The notes under the pieces were generated by a model that was not told the origin of the DNA, ran no database searches, and saw nothing but the letters and a program-made list of their open reading frames with translations. From Polyangiaceae bacterium (GTDB taxonomy: Bacteria > Myxococcota_A > Polyangia > Polyangiales > Polyangiaceae), in assembly GCA_015075635.1 (NCBI GenBank), contig JABTUA010000001.1, positions 1,054,001 to 1,118,000 of the forward strand: 64,000 nucleotides of DNA, in the 5' to 3' direction. Numbering within the stretch: position 1 is the first letter of the stretch; each line of letters starts with the position of its first letter. Position numbers and translations under genes: made by a program. Below, in pieces: positions 9,764 to 16,806 of this stretch.

Positions 9764-11423
9764 TGCCCTCCCCCTGTTTCGCCGCGCGGCCGGGCGGCTC
9801 GAGGGGGAGGCGTACGTCGATGCTCGTGCCCTCGCCGAGCGTGCTCCTGACGTCGATGCTTCCCCCGTGCAGGCCCACGATGTCGTGGACGACAGCCATG
9901 CCGAGCCCCATGCCGCCGCGCGCAGTCCGAGTGGTGAAGAACGGCTCGAACATCCGCGAGCGCGTCTCGTCGCTCATGCCCACACCGCAGTCCTCGACGC
10001 GGATCGAGAGCCCGTCCGGCAGCGCGCGGGTCTTCACGCAAAGCTCGCCGCCGTTCGGCATCGCCTGAATGGCGTTGCGCACCAGGTTGACCACCACCTG
10101 GCAGATCTGGGTCCGGTCGCCGACGATGCTGGGCGCCGCTGGGTCGAGCTCGCGGACGATGCGCACTTTCGTCGTCTTGCAGCGTTGCTCCACGAACGAG
10201 AGGGCGTCCTCCACGACCTGGTTCGGCGCCACCTCTTGCCAGCCGGATGGGGACTGGCGTGCCAAGAGCATCAGCCGGCGGACGATCTCCCGCGCGTGAT
10301 TCGACGCGGACTCGATGCGTTCGAGGTCCTTCTGCGCCTGCTCCGACAGGCTCGGGTCCTTGTGCAGGAGCTCGGCGAAGCCGACGATGGCCGTGAGCGG
10401 CTCTACCAGCTCGTGGCCCAGCCCTGACGCCAGCGTGCCGACCGTCGCCAGGCGATCGGCGTGACGCATGTGGCGCTCGGAGCCCTCGATTTCGGCTCGC
10501 AGCTGGGCGCGACACAGGAGGTTCTCGACCTGTCGAGCCACGCCGCCGAGCAAGCGCGACATGGACGCGAGCAGCTCGTCGTCGGCCGCGCGCGTCACAC
10601 CCTCGGCGAGCGCGAGCTCGATGACTCCGCGCTCCGCGCCGTGCGCCAGGATCGGACGGCTCACGCTGGAAGCGCCCGCCGGCGCGACCTCGGCACCATG
10701 TGTCTCGCCGTCCACGACGATGCGCACGCTCACCCGCGCGGGCTCCGGACAGCCGCCGGGGAGCGCTTGTGCGATGCTGTCCAGCGTCTCCGGGACGCTC
10801 GCGTCGGGTACGCTCACGAGGCGCGCGATCTGGTAGAGCGTGGCGAGCTCGCGGCCCCGCACCAACAGCTTGCGCTGCGCGGCTTGGTGCTCGATGGCGA
10901 CGCCGAGCAGGTCGCTCAAGCTCGCGTAGAGCTCGGCTTGCTCGGCGCTGAACCACTCGTGGCGACAGGTCCTGAGCATGACCAGCCCGTCGGAGGCGGC
11001 GCCGACCATGAACGGGGAAAGGACGCTGGAGTCCGTAGGTTGCCCGGCTTCGTTCTCCGGGGCGAGGCGAACGCCGCTCGGCCTACCGCGGACGACCTGA
11101 GTCGGGCCCGAGTGCATGGCCGGGCGCACGCACGCGAGCCCGCCTTCGCCCAGCGCGCGACACGGCACGCCGTCGTCGGCGTTGCAGCAGTCCCAGGCGA
11201 CCTGCGTGGCACCCTGCTTGCGCACGGCGCCGACGCAGAAGTAGCGATTGCGCTCGTGCAAGCAGACGTCGACCGCGTCGGCCTGGCTGAAGTCCATCAG
11301 CGCCTCGCTCACCAGTCCCAGGAACTCCATGCGCGGGGCGTCGAGCGCTGAGAGCTGAAGCAGCGCCCTCGATAGATCGGCCAAATTCGCCCGCGATCCC
11401 ACCTCGCCCCTCACGATGTCCAT
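9744..11423 (-). CDS. GAF-domain sensor histidine kinase with a Cys-rich first GAF
   Basis: A 559-residue soluble kinase; no membrane segment is seen. The start at 11423 (MDIVRGEVGS) is favoured because upstream residues are low-complexity. Residues about 20-185 form a GAF-like domain with seven cysteines (54, 63, 79, 80, 88, 98, 153). Residues about 190-305 form a second GAF. The dimerisation/H-box has His337 in GLGHELVEPLT, followed by N-box NLVRNAIQAM, VEDCGVGM and GGMGLGMAVVHDIVG of the ATPase domain. The gene precedes and overlaps the NtrC-type regulator. The cysteines suggest a redox, metal or iron-sulphur signal, but this is inference. Confidence 0.88.
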   Translation of the reverse strand: MDIVRGEVGSRANLADLSRALLQLSALDAPRMEFLGLVSEALMDFSQADAVDVCLHERNRYFCVGAVRKQGATQVAWDCCNADDGVPCRALGEGGLACVRPAMHSGPTQVVRGRPSGVRLAPENEAGQPTDSSVLSPFMVGAASDGLVMLRTCRHEWFSAEQAELYASLSDLLGVAIEHQAAQRKLLVRGRELATLYQIARLVSVPDASVPETLDSIAQALPGGCPEPARVSVRIVVDGETHGAEVAPAGASSVSRPILAHGAERGVIELALAEGVTRAADDELLASMSRLLGGVARQVENLLCRAQLRAEIEGSERHMRHADRLATVGTLASGLGHELVEPLTAIVGFAELLHKDPSLSEQAQKDLERIESASNHAREIVRRLMLLARQSPSGWQEVAPNQVVEDALSFVEQRCKTTKVRIVRELDPAAPSIVGDRTQICQVVVNLVRNAIQAMPNGGELCVKTRALPDGLSIRVEDCGVGMSDETRSRMFEPFFTTRTARGGMGLGMAVVHDIVGLHGGSIDVRSTLGEGTSIDVRLPLEPPGRAAKQGEGNGGRGG

Positions 11424-11489
11424 TGATAGCACACTGAGTGGGGCGGATCTCCTCAGCGGGGAGAAATCACTCGCTCGCGCTCGTGCGTC

Positions 11490-11538
11490 GAGCAGCGACT
11501 GCGCGCGTTCGCGGGCTGCAAAGCGTGACGCGCTGCTC
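11490..11538. repeat. 8-bp inverted repeat upstream of the sigma-54 promoter
   Basis: GAGCAGCG at 11490-11497 and its exact complement CGCTGCTC at 11531-11538 are separated by 33 bp. They lie in the 168-bp gap between the sensor kinase and the redox operon, just upstream of the sigma-54-like element. They could be two half-sites for the NtrC-type regulator, although chance in GC-rich DNA cannot be excluded. Confidence 0.3.
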
Positions 11539-11547
11539 CGCTCGTCC

Positions 11548-11563
11548 TGGCACATGACGTGCA
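11548..11563 (+). promoter_or_regulatory. Sigma-54 (-24/-12) promoter
   Basis: TGGCACATGACGTGCA matches the sigma-54 consensus TGGCACG-N4-TTGCA at 10 of 12 defined positions and keeps the essential GG-N10-GC spacing. The predicted start of transcription, about 12 bp beyond the GC, is near 11574. The ribosome-binding site GGAGGGA (11581-11587) and the ATG at 11592 follow, giving a short, sensible leader. A sigma-54 activator gene lies on the other side of this gap. The element is seen in the sequence; its activity is inferred. Confidence 0.6.
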
Positions 11564-11591
11564 CCGCGGTGGGCAGAACTGGAGGGAGAAA

Positions 11592-11834
11592 ATGGAGGTG
11601 TGGATCTACATGGCCCTCGCGGCCGCAGCGACCGTCGTGCCGGCGGTCGGTCTCTCGCTCGCTTGTCGCGCTCAGCTCGATCGCTCCGACGACGAACGCC
11701 AGCCACGGTGGGTGCGCGCAAAATCCGCGCTCGTCGCGGCGGTCGGGGGCGCTGCTGCGGTGGTGCAGATCGGCGATCGGCGCGAGCGGCAGAGGCTCGA
11801 GCCTGCCGCTGAGCCGCTGCCGGAGAGCAAGTAA
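11592..11834 (+). CDS. Small membrane protein at the head of the redox operon
   Basis: An 80-residue protein. Its ATG follows a ribosome-binding site GGAGGGA. The N-terminal third is one hydrophobic helix (residues about 4-25, VWIYMALAAAATVVPAVGLS). A charged stretch and a second weaker hydrophobic segment (VAAVGGAAAVVQIG) follow, then a Glu/Pro-rich tail. The stop overlaps the next start by one base (TAATG). I do not recognise the family. Its position as first gene after the sigma-54-like promoter suggests an accessory or anchor subunit of the quinol complex encoded downstream. Confidence 0.55.
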   Translation: MEVWIYMALAAAATVVPAVGLSLACRAQLDRSDDERQPRWVRAKSALVAAVGGAAAVVQIGDRRERQRLEPAAEPLPESK

Positions 11835-12322
11835 TGTCGGAGATGTCCAGGGCGCTCCGGGGCATGATGGCCCGCGAGTACGAGCAGAGCGCCGGGGCGG
11901 AACAGCTGGAAGCCGGCTCGCGCATCGCCCCGGCGGCCTCCGCGGCGGATCACGTTCGGCTCGGGCTGGTGCAGCTGCTCCTGCCCGAGCTGGTGGCCGC
12001 CGTCGAGAAGGTCATCGTGCAATCTACGGACAACGCCTCCGCCCGCGGCATGGCGGGTGGGCTGCTCAGCTACGTCTGCAACCCGCTCGACATCATCGGA
12101 GACGACCTACCCCTGGGCAGGGTGGACGACGCGCTGATCTGCGCGTTGGGGCTCGAGCGCCTGCGCTCACTGCACCGCGTCGAGCTCGAGCCGCGCACCG
12201 AGGCGGTGTGCCGGGTAACCGCCGACTGCCTCGGCTACCTGAGCACGGATCTTCAGCACAGCATCGAGGACTTCGTCTCGGAGATCGAGCGCTCCACGCG
12301 GGCCAAGGCAGCCAAGGAGTGA
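11834..12322 (+). CDS. DUF1232 (YkvA)-like protein
   Basis: A 162-residue protein whose central block, LLSYVCNPLDIIGDDLPLG followed by RVDDALICALGLERL, resembles the DUF1232/YkvA signature (YxxxPxDxIPDxxPxxGxxDD). That family is small, often membrane-associated and of unknown biochemical role. The N-terminal and C-terminal parts are helical and charged. It starts one base before the previous gene ends and is followed after 2 bp by the NrfD-type gene, so it is almost certainly translated with them. A structural or assembly role in the redox complex is only inference. Confidence 0.5.
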   Translation: MSEMSRALRGMMAREYEQSAGAEQLEAGSRIAPAASAADHVRLGLVQLLLPELVAAVEKVIVQSTDNASARGMAGGLLSYVCNPLDIIGDDLPLGRVDDALICALGLERLRSLHRVELEPRTEAVCRVTADCLGYLSTDLQHSIEDFVSEIERSTRAKAAKE

Positions 12323-12324
12323 GC

Positions 12325-13539
12325 ATGCCAGGTGGGCTCTCGGACTTCGTCGCGGCGCTGAAGGAGGTCCCCAAGGGCGGGCGTGGCTACCGCACTTGGG
12401 TACTGTTCCTGCTTCTGGTGATCGGCCTCGGAGTCTGGGCCTACGTGATCCAGCTCAGAGAAGGGTTGGTCGTCACCAACATGCGCAACCAGGTGGCCTG
12501 GGGATTCTACATCTCCAACTTCACCTTCCTGGTCGGCGTGGCAGCGGCCGCGGTGCTCCTGGTGATCCCGGCTTACGTCTACAACTTCAAGCCCATCAAG
12601 GAGATCGCGTTCCTGGGCGAGATGATGGCGATCACGGCCATCGTGATGTGCATCCTGTTCGTCACCGTCGACGTCGGCAGCCCGCAGAACCTGTGGCACC
12701 TGATGCCCGGCGTCGGCCGGCCGAACTTCCCCGTGTCGCTCCTGACCTGGGACATCCTGGTCTTGAACGGCTACCTGGTCATCAACGCCAGCGTGTTCTT
12801 CTTCATCCTGTACAAGGTCGCTCACGGCAAGAAATACACGGCCATCCTACCGCTCATCCTGCTGAGCATTCCCTGGGCCGTCGGTATCCACACCGTCACC
12901 GCGTTCCTCTACAACGGGCTGGTCGCGCGGCCGTTCTGGAACGCGTCCATCCTGGCGCCGCGGTTCTTGGCCTCTGCGTTCTGTTCGGGGCCGGCGCTGA
13001 TGATCCTGGTGCTTCAGGTGGTCGGGAAGCAGTTCCGCATCGCCATGGACGAGCGGGCCCTGTTCAAGATCGCCGAGCTCGTCTCCTACGCGCTCGCCTT
13101 CAACCTGTTCCTGTTCGGGGCCGAGGCGTTCAAGGAGTTCTACAGCCAGAGCCACCACATGGCGCCGATGCAGTACTTGTATTTCGGGCTGCACGGGCAC
13201 GCCGCGCTGGTCCCACTGATGTGGACGGCACTGGCGTTGAACTGCACGGCCTTCGTGCTGTTCGTGGTGCGGAAGACCCGCGAGAAGAAGCGCTTCTTGA
13301 ACCTCGGTTGCGTGCTGATCCTGATCGGCGTCTACATCGAGAAGGGCCTCGGGTTGGTCGTGCCGGGCTTCACGCCGGACGCCCTGGGCGAGATCTACGA
13401 GTACGTGCCGTCGCAGATCGAGCTGGCCATCGCCGCCGGGATCTGGGCCTCGGGCGCCCTGGTCTACACGCTCCTGGCGAAGTTCAGCATCCCGGTGTTC
13501 ATCAAGGCCGGTCAATTCGTCCAGCTCGAGGAGTCATGA
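12325..13539 (+). CDS. NrfD/DsrP-family quinol-oxidising membrane subunit
   Basis: A 404-residue integral membrane protein with about ten hydrophobic helices. It belongs to the NrfD/PsrC superfamily, closest in layout to DsrP/HmeB-type subunits: N-terminal helix after RTWVLFLLLV, then NQVAWGFYISNFTFLVGVAAAAVLL, SLLTWDILVLNGYLVIN and a last helix SGALVYTLLAKFSIPVF. Such proteins exchange electrons between the quinone pool and a partner ferredoxin, here the product of the gene two positions downstream. The operon order membrane subunit-cytochrome-ferredoxin, with overlapping stops and starts, supports one complex. No DsrM/DsrK homologue is adjacent. Confidence 0.85.
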   Translation: MPGGLSDFVAALKEVPKGGRGYRTWVLFLLLVIGLGVWAYVIQLREGLVVTNMRNQVAWGFYISNFTFLVGVAAAAVLLVIPAYVYNFKPIKEIAFLGEMMAITAIVMCILFVTVDVGSPQNLWHLMPGVGRPNFPVSLLTWDILVLNGYLVINASVFFFILYKVAHGKKYTAILPLILLSIPWAVGIHTVTAFLYNGLVARPFWNASILAPRFLASAFCSGPALMILVLQVVGKQFRIAMDERALFKIAELVSYALAFNLFLFGAEAFKEFYSQSHHMAPMQYLYFGLHGHAALVPLMWTALALNCTAFVLFVVRKTREKKRFLNLGCVLILIGVYIEKGLGLVVPGFTPDALGEIYEYVPSQIELAIAAGIWASGALVYTLLAKFSIPVFIKAGQFVQLEES

Positions 13540-14078
13540 CGTCGCTTCGCGCTCGGATCCCGCTCTTGGTCGCGCTGGGCGCCTGCGCCTGCCACGCACC
13601 GGAGCGACACCGCGTGGACGTCGAGAGCCCGCCGGCGGACCCGGAGTCCGTGAGCGTCGAGGCCCGGACGCGCTACCTGGTCACCTACCCGTGCTCGGAG
13701 AAGTGCCACTCGAAGCGGCAGACCAATTCGCAGCAGCGGCTCCTGGTGGAGTTCCACAGTCAGCGCAACAAGGAGCTGCACCACGGCGACTCCAAGGCGT
13801 GGTGCTACCAGTGCCACTCCGAGACCAACATCGACCGGCTGGTCATCGCCAACGGCTCGCTGGTGACCTTCGACGAGGCGCACCTTCTGTGCGGGTCTTG
13901 CCACGGCGACAAGCTCCGCGACTGGAAGCTCTCCGTCCACGGCAAGACGATGGGGCACTGGCGGGGGACGCAGGTGAAGCGGTCGTGCACCGCCTGCCAC
14001 AATCCTCACAACCCGCCGTTCGCCAAGCTGGAGCCCGAAGGTCCCCCGGTGCCTCCGCAGAAAGCAGGGAGGTTGTGA
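13536..14078 (+). CDS. Multihaem cytochrome c lipoprotein (three CXXCH plus one CX3CH)
   Basis: A 180-residue exported protein whose ATG overlaps the preceding stop (ATGA). The signal ends in lipobox LGAC, with Cys17 as the candidate lipidation site. Haem-binding motifs are CYQCH (90-94), CGSCH (119-123) and CTACH (151-155), plus an atypical CSEKCH (53-58) with three residues between the cysteines. Additional histidines (74, 82, 83, 116, 135, 141, 158) could supply distal axial ligands, as in tetrahaem electron carriers. It probably passes electrons between the NrfD/ferredoxin module and a periplasmic partner. The haem count of four depends on the CX3CH site being used. Confidence 0.8.
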   Translation: MTSLRARIPLLVALGACACHAPERHRVDVESPPADPESVSVEARTRYLVTYPCSEKCHSKRQTNSQQRLLVEFHSQRNKELHHGDSKAWCYQCHSETNIDRLVIANGSLVTFDEAHLLCGSCHGDKLRDWKLSVHGKTMGHWRGTQVKRSCTACHNPHNPPFAKLEPEGPPVPPQKAGRL

Positions 14079-15028
14079 TGGCTTCTTGCGGCAAGACGTG
14101 TGGAGCGGCCCCGAGCGCGGCTGAGCGCGGAGAGAAGCTGGTAGAGCTCCGGCTGGGCCGGGAGGGGTCGCGCCGGGAGTTCCTGGCGAAGGGCGCGCTG
14201 GCGGTGGCCGCCGCGGCGACGAGCTCCGCCTGCGACCAGACAGCCAAGTTCCACGCCCACTACAAGGAGCTCAGCGAAGAGGACAAGAAGCAGCTCTTCG
14301 CGCGCCTGGAAGCCGAGGTCCTGAAGCGCAGCGGCGTGAAGGTCAAGATCTCCGACCCAAAGCCCATGGATGGCGTCGAGTTCGCGTACGCCCTGGACCT
14401 CTCGCTGTGCAACGGCAACCGCCGCTGCGCGGAGGCCTGCGCGCGCGAGAACAACCTGCCGGACGAGCCGAAGTTCCGCTACATCCAGGTTGTCGAGATG
14501 GACCGCGGCACGGTCGATTTCGAGGGCGGCAACCACTACTACGAGCACGAGCAAGTGCCGGTGAAAGGCAAGGTGTACTTCCCGGTGCAGTGCCAGCACT
14601 GCGAGAACCCGCCGTGCTGCAAGGTCTGTCCGGTGGGCGCCACCTGGAAAGAGCCCGACGGGCTGGTGGTCGTGGATTACGACTGGTGCATCGGCTGCCG
14701 CTATTGCATCGCGGCGTGCCCCTACTTCGGGCGCCGCTTCAACTTCGCGGAGCCGACCATCAGACCGAGCCGCATCAACCCGGATCAAGGCTACCTCTCC
14801 AATCGTCTGCGCCCCGTGGGCGTGGTGGAGAAGTGCACGTATTGCCTGCACCGGACCCGAGTCGGGCGCTACCCAGCCTGCCTCGAGGCCTGCCCCACGG
14901 GCGCGCGGAAGTTCGGCAATCTCCTCGACCCGAACGGCGAGGTGCGCACCATCCTCGAGCGCAAGCGGGTGTTCGTGCTCAAGGAGGAGCTCGGGACATT
15001 GCCCCGCTTCTTCTACTTCTACGGCTGA
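14078..15028 (+). CDS. Tat-exported four-cluster ferredoxin subunit (DsrO/NrfC/HybA type)
   Basis: A 316-residue iron-sulphur protein that starts one base before the cytochrome gene ends (TGATG). A twin-arginine signal (SRREFLAKGA, Arg32-33) is followed by a hydrophobic stretch and a possible lipobox SSAC (Cys52), so it should be exported folded with its clusters. Four cluster motifs follow: Cys111-x5-Cys117-x3-Cys121 with Asn114 where the second Cys is expected; Cys172/175/180/184; Cys204/207/210/214; and Cys253/256/268/272. The family delivers electrons to or from NrfD-type subunits. The first site may hold a [3Fe-4S] cluster or none. Confidence 0.88.
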   Translation: MASCGKTCGAAPSAAERGEKLVELRLGREGSRREFLAKGALAVAAAATSSACDQTAKFHAHYKELSEEDKKQLFARLEAEVLKRSGVKVKISDPKPMDGVEFAYALDLSLCNGNRRCAEACARENNLPDEPKFRYIQVVEMDRGTVDFEGGNHYYEHEQVPVKGKVYFPVQCQHCENPPCCKVCPVGATWKEPDGLVVVDYDWCIGCRYCIAACPYFGRRFNFAEPTIRPSRINPDQGYLSNRLRPVGVVEKCTYCLHRTRVGRYPACLEACPTGARKFGNLLDPNGEVRTILERKRVFVLKEELGTLPRFFYFYG

Positions 15029-15074
15029 GCCGGATCGCCTCCACCGCACGTGGCAGGCGTGCCCAGGCCTTCGA

Positions 15075-15773
15075 CTATGGCTGAGCCGCCGCGGCCGAGC
15101 TCGACGGGCTGGGGAGTCCTGCCCCAGTGGGCAGATCTCCCCAGCTCCCGCCGCCGGGCAGCGGCTCCAGGGCCGACGCGCCGCGCACCGGCGCGTCGAT
15201 GCGGATGGGGCAGTCGCGGGCGACGAAGTTGCCGGCTACGCAGCTGTCGGCGCCATCGCCGAAGCACACCGAGAGGTCGCCCTCGAGCTTGCGGTCCACG
15301 CGGGGGGCCTTCAGCGCCAGGATCGCCGAGGAGTTGCCGTTGCCGATCCAGTGACGACCGTCGTAGCGCTCGTAATGGACCTGCCAGGGGCCCGCCTCGT
15401 TCGGGCCGACTCGCACGGTCTCCGCTGGCGGCACCCCGACGCCAGTCCAGCGCAGCCAGACGCTGGTCGCGTGCGTGGGTCCGAGATCCGCACAGCCATC
15501 GCGGGTGTCTGCGTCGGTGAGGATGATGTCCGTCTGCTCGTGGCCAGGCCGAATGTCCATCGAGAAGCGTGCGCCCTTCAGCACGAACGGCTTGCCGGCG
15601 ATCTTGCCGGCGACGGGGCCCGCCGGGATCGCGTCCACCGAGGTCGGCGCGGCCCGAGGCTCGCCGACGGGTCCCGACTCGGGCGCTCGCCCGCACCCCA
15701 CGCAGAGGGCGCCGGCGATCGAGAGAGGAAACAGCAGCTTGGGGAGACGGGGGAGAGCGCGGGCGTGGGACAC
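15075..15773 (-). CDS. Hypothetical lipoprotein
   Basis: About 232 residues from a GTG at 15773, chosen because it gives a standard signal (LPKLLFPLSIAGALCVGC). The frame extends upstream to 15845 without one. The mature part begins with a Pro/Ala-rich stretch, then a beta-rich domain containing GARFSMDIRPGHEQTD, HWIGNGNSSAIL and a Cys pair in CFGDGADSCVAGN. The C-terminus is low-complexity Ser/Ala. I do not recognise the family. It is convergent with the ferredoxin gene and separated from it by 46 bp. Confidence 0.55.
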   Translation of the reverse strand: MSHARALPRLPKLLFPLSIAGALCVGCGRAPESGPVGEPRAAPTSVDAIPAGPVAGKIAGKPFVLKGARFSMDIRPGHEQTDIILTDADTRDGCADLGPTHATSVWLRWTGVGVPPAETVRVGPNEAGPWQVHYERYDGRHWIGNGNSSAILALKAPRVDRKLEGDLSVCFGDGADSCVAGNFVARDCPIRIDAPVRGASALEPLPGGGSWGDLPTGAGLPSPSSSAAAAQP

Positions 15774-15811
15774 GCGGCAGAAGCCTGCAACCCCCGTGCC
15801 GAGATGCTCGC

Positions 15812-16141
15812 TCAGCGCTGCTCCCGGTAGCCGCACTCCGAGCACGACAGCGGGCGCAGCAGCGCGACCAGGGTAGTCACCACGGACTTCTCTCCGCCGC
15901 CACCCACGGCCCCGCGCGCGACATTCGCTCCGCAGCGCGGGCAGCGGAGCAGCCAGACCGAGAGCCCGAAGGCGAGGGTGCCGAGCACCATCAGCCCGGC
16001 GACCAGGTAGGCCGTGCGCGGCACTCCGTCGAGCTCGCCGTCGTCGCTCGTGCCGAACAGCGCCAGGAAGCCGAGCAAGCAGGCGATTAGCACGCCTGCG
16101 CTGAGCCAGCGTCGCGCGCGCAGGCTGGCCACGCCCCTCAC
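15812..16141 (-). CDS. Small membrane protein with a split zinc ribbon
   Basis: About 109 residues. The GTG start at 16141 overlaps the stop of the CPBP protease gene (GTGA), indicating coupling. Two transmembrane helices (SAGVLIACLLGFLALFG and YLVAGLMVLGTLAFGLSVWLL) are followed by CPRCGANV, a glycine-rich loop, a short helix and CSECGYREQR. The two CxxC pairs should bind one zinc on the cytoplasmic face. No catalytic motif is present. Its neighbour suggests an accessory to the membrane protease, but this is inference. Confidence 0.6.
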   Translation of the reverse strand: MRGVASLRARRWLSAGVLIACLLGFLALFGTSDDGELDGVPRTAYLVAGLMVLGTLAFGLSVWLLRCPRCGANVARGAVGGGGEKSVVTTLVALLRPLSCSECGYREQR

Positions 16142-16806
16142 ATCCCCGGCCAGCGGAACTGCACCACCGAGAAGTACGAGAACGCCAGGTGCGAGACGAT
16201 TACCGGCGGCAAACGCCTGGTCATCTTGGCGGTGAACGTCCAGACCAGCCCGGCGCCGAGGGCCGCGATGAGCAAGAGGGGGTTCGGCCCGGCGACGGGA
16301 TCGCCGAGCGTGAATACGGTGGGCAGGTGCGCGAGGGCATAGGCCAGCGCGGCGACGAGCCAGCCGCTTCGGGGGCCGAAGCGTTCTTCTGCGGCGGGGA
16401 GCACGAAGCCGCGCCAGGTGAGCTCCTCGCACAGGGCGATGCCGAGCAGCACCAGCGTCAGCACGAGCGAGCGCTGCACGGTGTCGGCGTCGCCGACCTG
16501 CGCGTAGACCCGCAGGAACCACAGGTGACGCGGCGTGCCCGTCGGAACCAGCACGCTGCGGGCCGCCCACGATCCAGCGAGCAGGACCGCCGCGGTGACG
16601 AAGCCGATGCTGAAGTCACCCCAGCGGGGCCGCAGCACGTCGAGCAGGGTCCCGTCGTCCCAGAGCTTGTAGAGCGCAAAGGCGGCGAGGGCCGCGTAGG
16701 GCAGGCCGAGGCCGGCCCAGAACTTCCAGCTGCCGGCGACGTCGAGCCGGAACGCGAAGGCGTTCGCCAAGGCCACGGCCAGCACCACCAGCAGGATGGG
16801 ACGCAT
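16138..16806 (-). CDS. CPBP-family intramembrane glutamic protease
   Basis: A 222-residue membrane protein with about seven hydrophobic helices. The family (PF02517, Rce1/CAAX-like) signature is clear: the catalytic motif EELTWRGF (EExxxR), then AHLP and finally VIVSHLAFS, which provide the glutamates and histidines of the active site. Bacterial members often process membrane-bound peptides or confer self-immunity to bacteriocins; no bacteriocin gene is visible nearby. It overlaps coaBC by one base at its start and the zinc-ribbon gene at its end, so the three are probably one operon. Confidence 0.8.
   Translation of the reverse strand: MRPILLVVLAVALANAFAFRLDVAGSWKFWAGLGLPYAALAAFALYKLWDDGTLLDVLRPRWGDFSIGFVTAAVLLAGSWAARSVLVPTGTPRHLWFLRVYAQVGDADTVQRSLVLTLVLLGIALCEELTWRGFVLPAAEERFGPRSGWLVAALAYALAHLPTVFTLGDPVAGPNPLLLIAALGAGLVWTFTAKMTRRLPPVIVSHLAFSYFSVVQFRWPGM

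Noticed and set aside
12396..13535. Second long plus-strand frame inside the NrfD gene
   Set aside because: Only its last part (from 13536) is the cytochrome gene. The upstream part is an Arg/Pro-rich alternate frame of the membrane protein.
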